Below are positions 19,649-28,643 of a stretch of DNA of 64,000 bases, one piece after another (positions within the stretch are counted from its first letter, which is position 1; each line of letters opens with the position of its first letter). Both the position numbers and the translations under genes were made by a program. This DNA is from Ramlibacter rhizophilus (GTDB lineage Bacteria > Pseudomonadota > Gammaproteobacteria > Burkholderiales > Burkholderiaceae_C): positions 124,001 to 188,000 of the forward strand of contig NZ_SMLL01000005.1 in assembly GCF_004681965.1 (NCBI RefSeq), read 5' to 3'. The notes below the pieces were generated by a model. The model ran no database searches. It was not told the origin of the DNA and saw nothing but the letters and a program-made list of their open reading frames with translations.

Positions 19649-20770
19649 ATGAGCAGCAGTCCAGAAGGCAAACCCCTCGACGGCGTCGTGGTCGTCGCCC
19701 TGGAGCAGGCGGTCGCCGCGCCCTTGTGTTCGAGCCGCCTGGCCGACGCAGGCGCGCGCGTCATCAAGATCGAGCGGCCCGAAGGCGACTTCGCGCGCGG
19801 CTACGACAGCGCCGTGCACGGCGAGTCCTCGTATTTCGTCTGGACCAACCGCGGCAAGGAGTCGCTGGTGCTGAACCTGCGTGACGACGCGGACAAGGCG
19901 CGCCTGCGCGAGCTGCTGGCCTCGGCCGACGTCTTCATCCAGAACCTCGCGCCCGGCGCCGCGGCCCGCCTGGGCTTCGGCTCGGCCGCGCTGCGCGCCA
20001 GGAATCCGCGCCTCATCACCTGCGACATCAGCGGCTACGGCGAATCCGGGCCGCTGCACCAGCTCAAGGCCTACGACCTGCTGGTGCAGGCCGAGAGCGG
20101 CCTGGTGGCCGTGAGCGGCGCGCCGGGCCCCTGGGGCCGCATCGGCGTGTCCCTGTGCGACATCACGGCCGGCATGAACGCCCTCATCGGCATCCAGCAG
20201 GCCCTGCTCCAGCGCGAGCGCACCGGCCACGGCAGCGGCGTGCAGGTCTCGCTCTTCGACTCGGCCGCCGACCTGATGGCGGTGCCCTACCTGCAGACGC
20301 GCTACGGCGGCCGCGCCCCCGAGCGCGTGGGCCTGAGGCACCCCAGCATCGCGCCCTATGGCGCCTTCACCTGCGCGGACGGCCGCGAGCTGGTGCTGTC
20401 GATCCAGAACGAGCGCGAGTGGGCCAGCTTCTGCCGCGTCGTCCTGCGCGAAGAGGCCCTGTGCGGCGACGAGCGCTTCAACAGCAACGGCGCGCGCACG
20501 CGCCACCGCGACGCGCTCGAAGCCGCAGTCCAGGCCGTCTTCAGCCAGCTGACCTACGCCCAGGCCGTCGATCGCCTCTCGCAGGCGCAGACGGCCTACG
20601 GCGCCATCAACTCGGTGGACGACCTCATCGCGCATCCGCAGCTGCGCACCACGCCCATGACGGTCCACGGCGAGACGGTGCAGGTCCCGGCGACGCCGTA
20701 CCGCACGGAGTGGGACGACGCGCAGTTCCGGCAGGCACCGGACCTGGGGGAGCACGGCCCGCTGCGGTGA
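19649..20770 (+). CDS. CaiB/BaiF family (class III) CoA transferase
   Basis: A 373-aa class III CoA transferase, which moves CoA between acids through an enzyme-bound anhydride. ATG 19649 (MSSSPEGKPLDGVVVVALEQ) lies shortly after the aldehyde dehydrogenase stop. Conserved features: the VVALEQAVAAPLCSSRLADAGA opening (Rossmann-like), IKIERPEGDFARGYD, the ESSYFVWTNRGKESL motif, and the catalytic Asp171 in IGVSLCDITAGMNA, equivalent to Asp169 of formyl-CoA transferase. The C-terminal closing TPMTVHGE region is complete. Likely works with the adjacent aldehyde dehydrogenase and the divergent lyase. Confidence 0.92.
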   Translation: MSSSPEGKPLDGVVVVALEQAVAAPLCSSRLADAGARVIKIERPEGDFARGYDSAVHGESSYFVWTNRGKESLVLNLRDDADKARLRELLASADVFIQNLAPGAAARLGFGSAALRARNPRLITCDISGYGESGPLHQLKAYDLLVQAESGLVAVSGAPGPWGRIGVSLCDITAGMNALIGIQQALLQRERTGHGSGVQVSLFDSAADLMAVPYLQTRYGGRAPERVGLRHPSIAPYGAFTCADGRELVLSIQNEREWASFCRVVLREEALCGDERFNSNGARTRHRDALEAAVQAVFSQLTYAQAVDRLSQAQTAYGAINSVDDLIAHPQLRTTPMTVHGETVQVPATPYRTEWDDAQFRQAPDLGEHGPLR

Positions 20771-20771
20771 C

Positions 20772-20879
20772 TACCCCTTCCCCCTCTGGGGGAAGGCTGG
20801 GATGGGGGCCACGCGAGAAGCGGCCTGGTCGGCGCGCCAGCCCCCACCCTACCCTCCCCCAAAGGGGGAGGGATCTCAC
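20772..20879. repeat. intergenic palindromic element (CCCTCCCCC/GGGGGAGGG type)
   Basis: Two outward arms rich in runs of C and G (cccctctgggggaaggctgg near 20780-20800 and ccctcccccaaagggggagg near 20852-20872) flank a 40-bp core. Each arm is itself a small hairpin and the arms are approximate inverted copies, a common REP-like design in Burkholderiales. It fills the space between convergent genes. Confidence 0.7.
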
Positions 20880-20900
20880 GCCGCCCGTCAGCCCAAGAAA

Positions 20901-20926
20901 ATGGCCCGGACCTTTGTCCGGGCCAT
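20901..20926 (-). terminator. rho-independent terminator of the upstream ABC operon
   Basis: A perfect 10-bp stem (atggcccgga / tccgggccat) with loop cctttg. On the minus strand the stem is followed by TTTTCTTGG, so it ends the operon that finishes with the binding protein at 20949. It may also slow transcription from the convergent CoA transferase. Confidence 0.85.
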
Positions 20927-20948
20927 CGCATTCCGACCAAGGATCCAG

Positions 20949-21980
20949 CTACTTCCGCTTGTCCATGAACCGCTGCAGATGCGTCGGATCCACCATCTGC
21001 TGGATCGCTGCCAGCGGCGTGGGCTCGGGCACGGTCTTGGTCTCGTGCAGCACGTTCATGGCCAGTTGCAGCTTGCCCACCAGCCCCTGCTCACGGGACA
21101 CGAGGGAATGCGAGGACGCGGGGTCCAGCTGCTCCTTGAGCGTGGGCCGCTGCATGTACACCCGCTCGACCGCCGCCTTGGCAACCTCGGGCGCCAGCGA
21201 CAGGCGCTTGACCAGGGCATCGACCGCCAGCTGAGGGTTCTTTGCGATCGCCTCGCCGGCCTGGGTCTCCACCTCCAGCAGGCGCACGCCGATGTCCGGA
21301 TGCTTCTTCAGGAACTCCGGCCGCACCGCCGTCATGCGCGGGCACACGCCGCCGGGCGTGTACTCCGGGTCCCAGCTCACCACCTTGAAGCCCTCCTGGT
21401 CCAGGCTCGCCGAGTACGGCGACCAGGCCACGCCCGCGTCGATGGAGTTGCTGAGGAACGAATTGCGCAGCAGCGGCGCGGGGATGTTCACCACGTTGAG
21501 CTTGCCGAAATCCGCGCCGGCCTTCTGCGCCATGAGGTAGAGCGCCACCTGCGCGCAGGTCCCCGAGGCGGCGCCGATCTTGCCGGCCTTGCCGATGTCG
21601 CGGAAGGACTTGATGGGGCTGTTCTTGTTGACCACCAGTCCCTCGCCCGTCGCGTCGTTGGAGTTGACGTAGATGACGCTCAGCGGAATCTTCTGCCCCA
21701 GCGCGAAGGCCAGGCCCAGGCCGGCCGTCACCACGTCCAGGCTCTCGCTCTTGAGGCCCGCCAGCAGGGGCGCGCCCGACTGGAAGGTGAAGAACTTGGG
21801 CTTGATGCCCGCCTTCTCGAACAGGCCCAGGTCCTGCGCCACGTAGAGCGTGACGTGATCGGCCGTCGGGTAGCCGTAGTTGATCTCGATCGGCGCCGAG
21901 GCGCTTCCTTGCGCAGCGGCCGGCTGCAGCGCCATGCCGGCGCACAGGCCGAGGGCCGCGATGAGTCCATGAAATTTCAT
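20949..21980 (-). CDS. ABC transporter substrate-binding protein, NitT/TauT type (paralogue 1)
   Basis: A 343-aa periplasmic binding protein of the SsuA/TauA/NMT1 group. It has a Sec signal peptide (MKFHGLIAALGLCAGMALQPAAAQG, cleaved near AAAQG; cited as start and site). The mature protein begins with INYGYPTADHVTLYVAQDLGLFEKAG and includes the ligand-loop FQSGAPLLAGLKSESLDVV in separate strands. It is the last gene of the operon and is clearly similar along its full length to the binding protein at 22901 (I judge well over half of aligned positions identical). Likely ligands are sulfonates, aromatic acids or pyrimidine-like compounds; none can be chosen. Confidence 0.9.
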   Translation of the reverse strand: MKFHGLIAALGLCAGMALQPAAAQGSASAPIEINYGYPTADHVTLYVAQDLGLFEKAGIKPKFFTFQSGAPLLAGLKSESLDVVTAGLGLAFALGQKIPLSVIYVNSNDATGEGLVVNKNSPIKSFRDIGKAGKIGAASGTCAQVALYLMAQKAGADFGKLNVVNIPAPLLRNSFLSNSIDAGVAWSPYSASLDQEGFKVVSWDPEYTPGGVCPRMTAVRPEFLKKHPDIGVRLLEVETQAGEAIAKNPQLAVDALVKRLSLAPEVAKAAVERVYMQRPTLKEQLDPASSHSLVSREQGLVGKLQLAMNVLHETKTVPEPTPLAAIQQMVDPTHLQRFMDKRK

Positions 21981-22017
21981 GCTTCGTCTCCTTGAATGTT
22001 TGCTCGTGTCGAAGGCC

Positions 22018-22893
22018 TCAGCGGCCCTTCCAGTGCACCACGCGCGCCTCGATGGCGTTGAGCGTGAGGTTCAGGGCCAGGCCGATGGCCCCGATCAGCG
22101 CGATGCCGATGAAGACCACGGGGATGCGGAACAGCAGCGCGGCGTCGGAAATCATGAAGCCCAGTCCGCTCTGCGCGCCCACCAGTTCGGCCGCCACCAC
22201 CACCGCCCAGCTCAGGGCCAGGGCCACCTTCAGGCCGGTGAAGATCTGCGGCAGTGCGCCGGGCAGCACGATGCGCACGAAGGTCTGCCAGCGCGTGAGG
22301 CCCAGCGACTCGGACGCACGCCGATACGCGATGGGGAAGTTGGCCGCGCCCGCGTGGGCGTTCGTCTGCACGTAGTTGAAGGACACGAAGAAGATCAGCA
22401 CCACCTTGCCCAGCTCGCCCAGGCCGAAATACAGCACCGCCATGGGGATGAAGGCGATCGGCGGAATGGGACGGATGAAGGCCATGATGGGTGAGACCAC
22501 CGCGCCGGCCAGCCGGTTGTAGCCGGTGAACAGGCCCAGCGGCACGCCCACCAGCACGCCCGCGGCGAAGCCGCTGAGCGTGCGCAGCAGGCTGGACTGG
22601 ATGTGCGCCCACAGCGGCTGGCCCTGGTAGCCGTTCTCCAACAGCTCCAGGAAGGTGGTCCACAGCGTTTCGGGCGCGGGCAGGTAGCCGGGCTTGACCA
22701 GGCCCGAGCGGGTCACGCCGAACCACAGTGCCAGCAAGGCGGCGATGGACGTGACCGACCAGACCCAGTCGGGCACGTGGCGGCGGCGACGCGCCGCACG
22801 AGGCTTCAGGGGCGGGTTGGCGGCAGGCGCCGCGGCGCTCGCTTCGGTGCGGGCCGGGGCGGCGGAAAGGGGCATGTTCATGTTCGCGCTCAT
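22018..22893 (-). CDS. ABC transporter permease, NitT/TauT type
   Basis: A 291-aa inner-membrane permease (BPD_transp_1 fold). ATG 22893 (MSANMNMPLSAAPART) is preferred because aggtgagg stands just upstream; a longer start at 22917 would overlap the preceding gene. After an Ala/Pro-rich cytoplasmic tail there are about six membrane helices (first at VWSVTSIAALLALWFGV). The EAA-type loop that contacts the ATPase is recognisable (ESLGLTRWQTFVRIVLPGALP, about residues 180-200, of which LPGALP is the core). The operon order is ATPase, binding protein, permease, second binding protein. Confidence 0.92.
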   Translation of the reverse strand: MSANMNMPLSAAPARTEASAAAPAANPPLKPRAARRRRHVPDWVWSVTSIAALLALWFGVTRSGLVKPGYLPAPETLWTTFLELLENGYQGQPLWAHIQSSLLRTLSGFAAGVLVGVPLGLFTGYNRLAGAVVSPIMAFIRPIPPIAFIPMAVLYFGLGELGKVVLIFFVSFNYVQTNAHAGAANFPIAYRRASESLGLTRWQTFVRIVLPGALPQIFTGLKVALALSWAVVVAAELVGAQSGLGFMISDAALLFRIPVVFIGIALIGAIGLALNLTLNAIEARVVHWKGR

Positions 22894-22900
22894 GTCCGCC

Positions 22901-23947
22901 TCACCTGGCCTTGGCACCCTGCAGGTACTCCAGGATGTACTTGGGCTCGATCGCCTCCTGGATCCGCGCCGCGGGAATCGGCGACTGGATCGCCTTGGTG
23001 GCGTGCAGCACCTCCGAAGCCAGGATCAGCTTGCCGGCCAGGCCCCCCTCCTTGGCGGTCATGGAGAACGGCGAGTCGGGCTTGACCTGCTCCTCGAAGC
23101 TCGGAATGCGGCCGCAGCACTGGCGCGCCAGCGTGGCCTTGGCCACCTCGGGCGTGACGCCCAGGCGCTTGACGAAGGCGTCCACGCCCAGCTGCGGGTT
23201 CTTGGCCAGCGCCTCGCGCGCCATGGCCTCCACCTGCACCAGCCGCGCACCCACCTCGGGGTGCTTGGCCAGGAACGCCGGCCGCGCGGCGGTCAGGCCC
23301 GGGCAGACCCCGCCGGGCGGGGTGTAGTCCTCGTCGAAGTTCGCCACCGGGAAGCCCTCGGACTGCAGCTGCAGCGAGTACGGGGGCCAGGCCACGCCGG
23401 CATCGATGGAGCCGCTCATGAAGGCGTTGCGCAGCAGGGGCGCGGGCACGTTCACCACGTCCAGCTTGCCCCAGTCCACGCCGGCCTTCTTCGCCATGAG
23501 GTAGAGCGACACCTGCGCGCAGGTGCCGGTGGCCGCGCCGATCTTCTTGGACTTGGCGATGTCCTGGTAGCTCTTGACCGGCCCCTTGGGATCGACCACC
23601 AGGCCTTCGGCGGCGGCATTGTTCGCCTGCCAGAAGAGGAACTTGAGCGGGATGTCCTGCCCCAGGGCGAAGGTCAGCGCCAGGCCGGCGGTGACCACGT
23701 CCAGGCTTTCGCTCTTGAGGCCCGCCAGCAGCGGCGCGCCCGACTGGAAGTTGAAGAACTTGGGCTTCAGGCCCGCCTTCTCGAACAGGCCCAGGTCCTG
23801 CGCCACGTACACCGTCACGTGGTCGGCCGTGGGGATGCCGTAGTTGAACTCGATGGGCGGCTTGGCCGGTGCAGTCTGCGCCAAGGCGGCACTGCAGGCG
23901 AAAGCAGCGGTGGCGGCGAGGGTCTTGAGCCAGCGGGTCGGTTGCAT
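22901..23947 (-). CDS. ABC transporter substrate-binding protein, NitT/TauT type (paralogue 2)
   Basis: A 348-aa periplasmic binding protein. ATG 23947 (MQPTRWLKTLAATAAFACSA) has caggaga six bases upstream; the in-frame ATG at 23974 would lie across the ATPase stop. The signal peptide cleaves near ALAQTA. The mature N-terminus FNYGIPTADHVTVYVAQDLG is almost the same as in the paralogue at 20949. A local difference is a CysCys segment (RQCCGRIPSF, about residue 285) that replaces ERVYMQRPTL of paralogue 1. Two binding proteins feeding one permease usually widen the ligand range; this is inferred, not shown. Confidence 0.9.
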   Translation of the reverse strand: MQPTRWLKTLAATAAFACSAALAQTAPAKPPIEFNYGIPTADHVTVYVAQDLGLFEKAGLKPKFFNFQSGAPLLAGLKSESLDVVTAGLALTFALGQDIPLKFLFWQANNAAAEGLVVDPKGPVKSYQDIAKSKKIGAATGTCAQVSLYLMAKKAGVDWGKLDVVNVPAPLLRNAFMSGSIDAGVAWPPYSLQLQSEGFPVANFDEDYTPPGGVCPGLTAARPAFLAKHPEVGARLVQVEAMAREALAKNPQLGVDAFVKRLGVTPEVAKATLARQCCGRIPSFEEQVKPDSPFSMTAKEGGLAGKLILASEVLHATKAIQSPIPAARIQEAIEPKYILEYLQGAKAR

Positions 23948-23970
23948 GTTCGTCTCCTGTTCGGGGTTGT

Positions 23971-24786
23971 TCAATGGGCCAGGGCTTCGTCGCCCTCGAC
24001 TTCGCTCTGCACGGCCAGCACCAGCTCGTGCTCCAGGCGGGTGAACTCGGACGAGCCGAGGAATTCGTAATCGCGCGGCTTGGGCGCGGCCACGCGCACC
24101 TCGCGCTTGACGCGGCCGGGCCGGCGCGACATGGCGATCACGCGGTCGGAGAGGAACACCGCCTCGCCCACGTCATGGGTGATGAAGAGGATGGTGGGCC
24201 GGAAGTGCTGCCACAGGCGCAGCAGGAGCTTCTGCATCAGCAGGCGCGTCTGGTAGTCCAGCGCGCCGAAAGGCTCGTCCATGAGCAGGATGTCCGGCTG
24301 GTTCAGCAGCGCCCGCGCGATCTGCACGCGCTGCTGCATGCCGCCGGAGAGCTGGTAGGGGTAGTGCCGCTCGAAGCCCTTGAGGCCGACTTCCTCCAGC
24401 AGGTTGAAGGCGCGCGGCTCGTAATCGTCCCGGCGCACGCCCCGGCAGCGGGCGCCCAGCACCACGTTCTCCAGCACGTTCATCCAGGGAAACAGCGACG
24501 GCTGCTGGAACACGATGCCGCGGTTCGGGCCCGGGCTGGTGACCGGCTCCCCGTCGATGCGCACCACGCCGCCCGAGGCCTGCTCGAAGCCGGCGAGCAG
24601 GTTCAGCGCCGTGCTCTTGCCGCAGCCGGTCGGCCCGACGATGGAGACGATCTCCTCGGGCGCGATGCGCAGATCCAGTTCGGCCAGGGCGAGCGTGGGT
24701 TCGGTGCGGCCGCTGGGCGACTCGTAGAGCTTGGTGACGCCCTCGAAGGCGATCTTGGGCAAGGGGTGGGTGGGGTGCTGCTGCAT
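23971..24786 (-). CDS. ABC transporter ATP-binding protein, NitT/TauT type
   Basis: A 271-aa ATPase and the first gene of the operon. ATG 24786 ([20 protein letters not shown]) follows ctggagacacc. Walker [10 protein letters not shown] is at residues 51-58, then the Q-loop ([19 protein letters not shown]), the signature [16 protein letters not shown], Walker [13 protein letters not shown], and the switch histidine in [11 protein letters not shown]. The ending [18 protein letters not shown] is typical of SsuB/TauB relatives, which often carry PRPRD-like tails. All catalytic motifs are intact. Confidence 0.94.
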   Translation of the reverse strand: MQQHPTHPLPKIAFEGVTKLYESPSGRTEPTLALAELDLRIAPEEIVSIVGPTGCGKSTALNLLAGFEQASGGVVRIDGEPVTSPGPNRGIVFQQPSLFPWMNVLENVVLGARCRGVRRDDYEPRAFNLLEEVGLKGFERHYPYQLSGGMQQRVQIARALLNQPDILLMDEPFGALDYQTRLLMQKLLLRLWQHFRPTILFITHDVGEAVFLSDRVIAMSRRPGRVKREVRVAAPKPRDYEFLGSSEFTRLEHELVLAVQSEVEGDEALAH

Positions 24787-24869
24787 GGTGTCTCCAGTGG
24801 CTGCACGCGAGCGCCGCAAGGCGCCGTGCATGGAGGCATGCTAGGAAGCAGCCGCTGCGGCCGGAAGCT

Positions 24870-24882
24870 GAATTTGGACAAA
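24870..24882 (-). promoter_or_regulatory. LysR-type half-dyad upstream of the ABC operon
   Basis: Minus-strand TTTGTCCAAATTC, 84-96 bp upstream of the ATPase start, shares TTG(T/C)CCAAATTC with 18041-18052. A TAGCAT hexamer lies downstream (24838-24843 on the minus strand) and could be a -10 element. Suggested regulator site only. Confidence 0.35.
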
Positions 24883-24920
24883 CGAGCCTTCGCACGCGGG
24901 CAACGCGGAAGTGACGGGGT

Positions 24921-25115
24921 GACAACATCCGTTCGCCCTGAGCGTTTATTCACCGCGGCCAAGGCCCCGATGAACGGCATGCCGATCAAACACATCCGTT
25001 CGTCCTGAGCGTTTAATCACCGCAGCCGCAGCCGCGGTGAACGACATCCCCGATCAAACACATCCGTTCGCCCTGAGCCTGTCGAAGGGCTCGCCCTGAG
25101 CTTGTCGAAGGGCGA
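24921..25115. repeat. cluster of three dispersed intergenic repeat units
   Basis: The 411-bp gene-free stretch 24787-25198 is mostly this repeat. Three copies of a unit with core catccgttcgccctgagc occur near 24925, 24981 and 25050. The last continues into two tandem ctgtcgaagggc/cttgtcgaagggc segments. The same family appears at 34774-34960 and 60578-60745. No open frame with coding character was seen here. Confidence 0.85.
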
Positions 25116-25154
25116 CCGGAAGCCCAGATCAGCCCCAGCAAGGACAAAAAGAAA

Positions 25155-25172
25155 ACCCGGCCGCAGCCGGGT
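25155..25172 (-). terminator. rho-independent terminator of the DUF1330 gene and its operon
   Basis: A 7-bp stem (acccggc / gccgggt) with loop cgca. On the minus strand it is followed by TTTTCTTTTTGTCC, a strong T-tract, and it lies 27 bp after the stop at 25199. Confidence 0.88.
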
Positions 25173-25198
25173 CGTTCCAGATGCCGGACGCCTCACCC

Positions 25199-25495
25199 TC
25201 ACCCCGGCGCCGCCCCCTCCACCACCACGATGTTCGACCGCGCCGCGCGCTGGCGCAGCGCCTTGGCCGGTGCGTACTCGGGCGACTCGGCCCAGGCGCG
25301 GGCCTGCTCGATGCTGGGGAACTCCAGGATCACCAGGCGCCGGGGCGTCCAGCTGCCTTCGAGGACCTCGGTGCGGCCGCCGCGCGCGAGGAAGCGCCCG
25401 CCGTACTGCGCCACCGTGGGGGGCGAGAGCTTCTTGTACTCGTCCAGCAGCGCCGGATCGAGCACCTCCATGTCGTTGATGACGTAGGCGGGCAT
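25199..25495 (-). CDS. DUF1330 family protein
   Basis: A 98-aa dimeric alpha-beta barrel protein. The family pattern is clear: MPAYVINDMEVLDPALLDEYKK at the N-terminus, the YGGRFLARGGRTEVLEGSW centre (split by turns), and the RLVILEFPSIEQARAWAESPEY stretch, where the conserved phrase is EFPSIEQARAW. The start ATG 25495 is fixed by this pattern. Function of the family is not established. It is the last gene of a seven-gene transport/oxidoreductase cluster, ending at a strong terminator, and probably plays an accessory role in that pathway. Confidence 0.88.
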   Translation of the reverse strand: MPAYVINDMEVLDPALLDEYKKLSPPTVAQYGGRFLARGGRTEVLEGSWTPRRLVILEFPSIEQARAWAESPEYAPAKALRQRAARSNIVVVEGAAPG

Positions 25496-25509
25496 GAAAG
25501 TCGCTCGGC

Positions 25510-26427
25510 TCAGGCGGCCTTCTTCAGCGCCTCGGCCGGCTGCTGGCGCACCTCGATGCCCAGCGCTTTCTCGCGCATGAACATGATGGCGGCCGTGTCG
25601 CGGTCGCCCAGGCCCTGCGCCATGGCCTCCTCCATGGTCTTCTGCGCACCGCGCCCGACCAGCGCCTCGAAGCCCATCTGCTCGGCGGCCTCGCAGGCCA
25701 GGCGCACGTCCTTGCAGGCCAGGCGGATGGCGAACCCGGGGCTGTCGTCGCCGAGGAACGCCTTCTTGGGCATGGCCACGGCCAGCTGCTGGTTCCAGGC
25801 CATGGTGGTGCGCATGACTTCCTGCATGAGTTCGAGCGTGAGCCCGGCCTTGATGCCGATGGCCAGCGCCTCGGTGTTGGCCATCATGATGGTGGTGGCC
25901 AGCAGGTTGTTGGTCATCTTCATGGCATGGCCGGTGCCCGGGCCGCCGCAGAAGTAGGTGTCGGTGCCCATGCACTTGAGGACCGGCATGGCGCGCTCGA
26001 TGGCCTGCGGGTTGCCGCCCACCATCAGCGTGAGCGTGCCGGTGGCGGCGTGCTCGCTGGTCTTGCCCACGGGCGAATCGACCAGTTCCATGCCGCGCGC
26101 GCGCAGCGCATCACCCACGCGGCGCGAGGTGCCGGGGTCGATGGTGCTCATCTCGATGACGATGCCGCCTTCGCGCAGGCCCTCGGCCACGCCGTCCGGC
26201 CCCAGCACCGCCTGCTCCACGTGCTGCGGCTCGGGCAGCATGGTGACCACGATGTCGCTGGCCGCCCCGACTTCGCGGCCGTTGGCCGCGGCGCGGGCGC
26301 CGGCCTGCACCAGGCGGGCCACGGCCTCGGCGCTGCGGTCGTAGACGGTCAGCTCGTGGCCGCCCTTGAGGATGTTGGCCGCCATGGGCGCGCCCATGAC
26401 GCCCAGGCCGATGAATCCGACTTTCAT
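25510..26427 (-). CDS. NAD(P)-dependent oxidoreductase, 3-hydroxyisobutyrate dehydrogenase-like
   Basis: A 305-aa beta-hydroxyacid dehydrogenase. The Rossmann start MKVGFIGLGVMGAPMAANIL is textbook. The substrate-binding DSPVGKTSEHAATGTLTLMVGG region (core DSPVGKTSEHAATGTL) and the catalytic lysine in GHAMKMTNNLL follow. Members include hydroxyisobutyrate, tartronate semialdehyde and glyoxylate reductases. The VYDRS after the second strand (Asp-Arg) leaves NAD or NADP open. It sits after the binding protein of the ABC cluster, so it probably reduces or oxidises a hydroxy acid from the imported compound. Confidence 0.9.
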   Translation of the reverse strand: MKVGFIGLGVMGAPMAANILKGGHELTVYDRSAEAVARLVQAGARAAANGREVGAASDIVVTMLPEPQHVEQAVLGPDGVAEGLREGGIVIEMSTIDPGTSRRVGDALRARGMELVDSPVGKTSEHAATGTLTLMVGGNPQAIERAMPVLKCMGTDTYFCGGPGTGHAMKMTNNLLATTIMMANTEALAIGIKAGLTLELMQEVMRTTMAWNQQLAVAMPKKAFLGDDSPGFAIRLACKDVRLACEAAEQMGFEALVGRGAQKTMEEAMAQGLGDRDTAAIMFMREKALGIEVRQQPAEALKKAA

Positions 26428-26467
26428 TCGATGACTCCGTGATGAAGGGTGAAGGTGCGCACGCCGC

Positions 26468-27721
26468 TCAGGTGCGGTCGCCCCACTGGTTCAGCTCCCA
26501 CACCGGCTTGCCGCGCAGGTCGGCGACATCGGTGCGCTGGAACTCGATGGCTGCGGGCTTGTTGCCCAGGGTGTCGTAGGCCTGCTTGACCAGCGGCGCG
26601 GTGCGGGCGAAGGCGTCCTTGACCTGCTGCCACTGCAGCGGCTTGGGGATGACCTTGTTGTCCGCCATGAACTTGGAGGTCTCCAGCACGGCGCGGGCAT
26701 CCGCCTCGGTGGGCCAGGACCAGCCGCGCACGAAGAGCACGTCGTCCTTGACCACCTTGGCGCCGTTCTCGGGGTCGAGCTTCCAGTACTCCTTGACCAG
26801 CTGCGACACCATGGCCGGGTCCATGGCCGTGAGCGCCGCCACCGCTTCCTGCTGTGCGACCAGGAAGGCGAGCACCGCCTTGGGGTGCTTCTCGATCAGG
26901 CCGTTGCGGCCGATCCAGAAGGAGCGGTGCAGGTAGTAGCCGTCGGGCCAGAAGGGCGACTTCTTGGCGTTGGGCAGCAGGTGCCCCGCGCCCTTGCCGG
27001 CCGGGCCGTCGTAGTGCGCTTCGGTGTAGCCGAAGGAGTTGGCGATGGCCGTGGTGCCGCTGGACTGCGCGGCGTAATAGGCCGGCGAGATGGTGCAGGT
27101 GGCGTCCACGCCCGTGGGCACCGAGGCGGCCTGCGCATGCGTGGGCATGTTCACGAACTTGATGCCCGTGTCCTTGATGTCGTCCACGCCCATCTCGAAG
27201 CGCAGCATCTGGAACAGCGCGCTCTGCGGGTCGCCGCCCAGCGACACGCCGATCGTCTTGCCCTTGAGGTCGGCGAAGTTGCGGATCGGCGAGTCCTTTC
27301 GCGTGGTGATGAGAAAGCGCAGGTGGCCTTCGCCCACGCACAGCAGGCTGATCGGCAGGCCGCTGGAGATGCCGCGCGTGATGGGCGTGTTGCCCCACAT
27401 GCCGATGTCCAGGTTGTTGCCCACCATGGCTTCCACCATGGGCAGCGCCGTGGGGTACTCGCGCCAGTCCACGGTCAGGTCGTAGCCCTGCTCGGCGGCC
27501 CGCTTTTCCAGCAGCTTGTTGTTGATCATGTACTGGCTCATGGGCGAGTTGCCCGCGGCCCAGGGGATGCGGCCCACCGAGATCTTGAGCTTCTCGCGCG
27601 AGCCCTGGGCGCGCACATAGGCCGGCATGCCGAGCGTGGCGCCCCCTGCGACTGCAGCGGCGGCGGCGCTTCCCAGCATCAGCTGGCGGCGGGTGGCGTT
27701 CAGGGAGGTGGGCGTGGTCAT
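26468..27721 (-). CDS. Tat-exported ABC substrate-binding protein, NitT/TauT type
   Basis: A 417-aa binding protein whose signal is of the twin-arginine type: NATRRQLMLGSAAAAAVAGG, with Arg-Arg-Gln-Leu at about residues 10-14, and probable cleavage at VRAQG (about residue 39). Export of folded protein is unusual for this family and could mean a bound cofactor or tight folding. The mature domain begins KISVGRIPWAAGNSPMSQY and has the NMT1-like FADLKGKTIGVSLGGDPQS segment. It follows the ATPase gene with 53 bp between. It differs strongly in sequence from the pair at 20949 and 22901. Confidence 0.9.
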   Translation of the reverse strand: MTTPTSLNATRRQLMLGSAAAAAVAGGATLGMPAYVRAQGSREKLKISVGRIPWAAGNSPMSQYMINNKLLEKRAAEQGYDLTVDWREYPTALPMVEAMVGNNLDIGMWGNTPITRGISSGLPISLLCVGEGHLRFLITTRKDSPIRNFADLKGKTIGVSLGGDPQSALFQMLRFEMGVDDIKDTGIKFVNMPTHAQAASVPTGVDATCTISPAYYAAQSSGTTAIANSFGYTEAHYDGPAGKGAGHLLPNAKKSPFWPDGYYLHRSFWIGRNGLIEKHPKAVLAFLVAQQEAVAALTAMDPAMVSQLVKEYWKLDPENGAKVVKDDVLFVRGWSWPTEADARAVLETSKFMADNKVIPKPLQWQQVKDAFARTAPLVKQAYDTLGNKPAAIEFQRTDVADLRGKPVWELNQWGDRT

Positions 27722-27774
27722 GGGAGTCTCCTGGGGGTTCGAGTTGAAGCGGTGGGAAGGAACTGAGAGGTGAA

Positions 27775-28641
<867 letters not shown>

Positions 28642-28643
28642 GC

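Noticed and set aside
24921-25115. Stacked repeats as a CRISPR array
   Set aside because: The units are few, irregularly spaced, share no uniform spacer length, and no cas gene is present.
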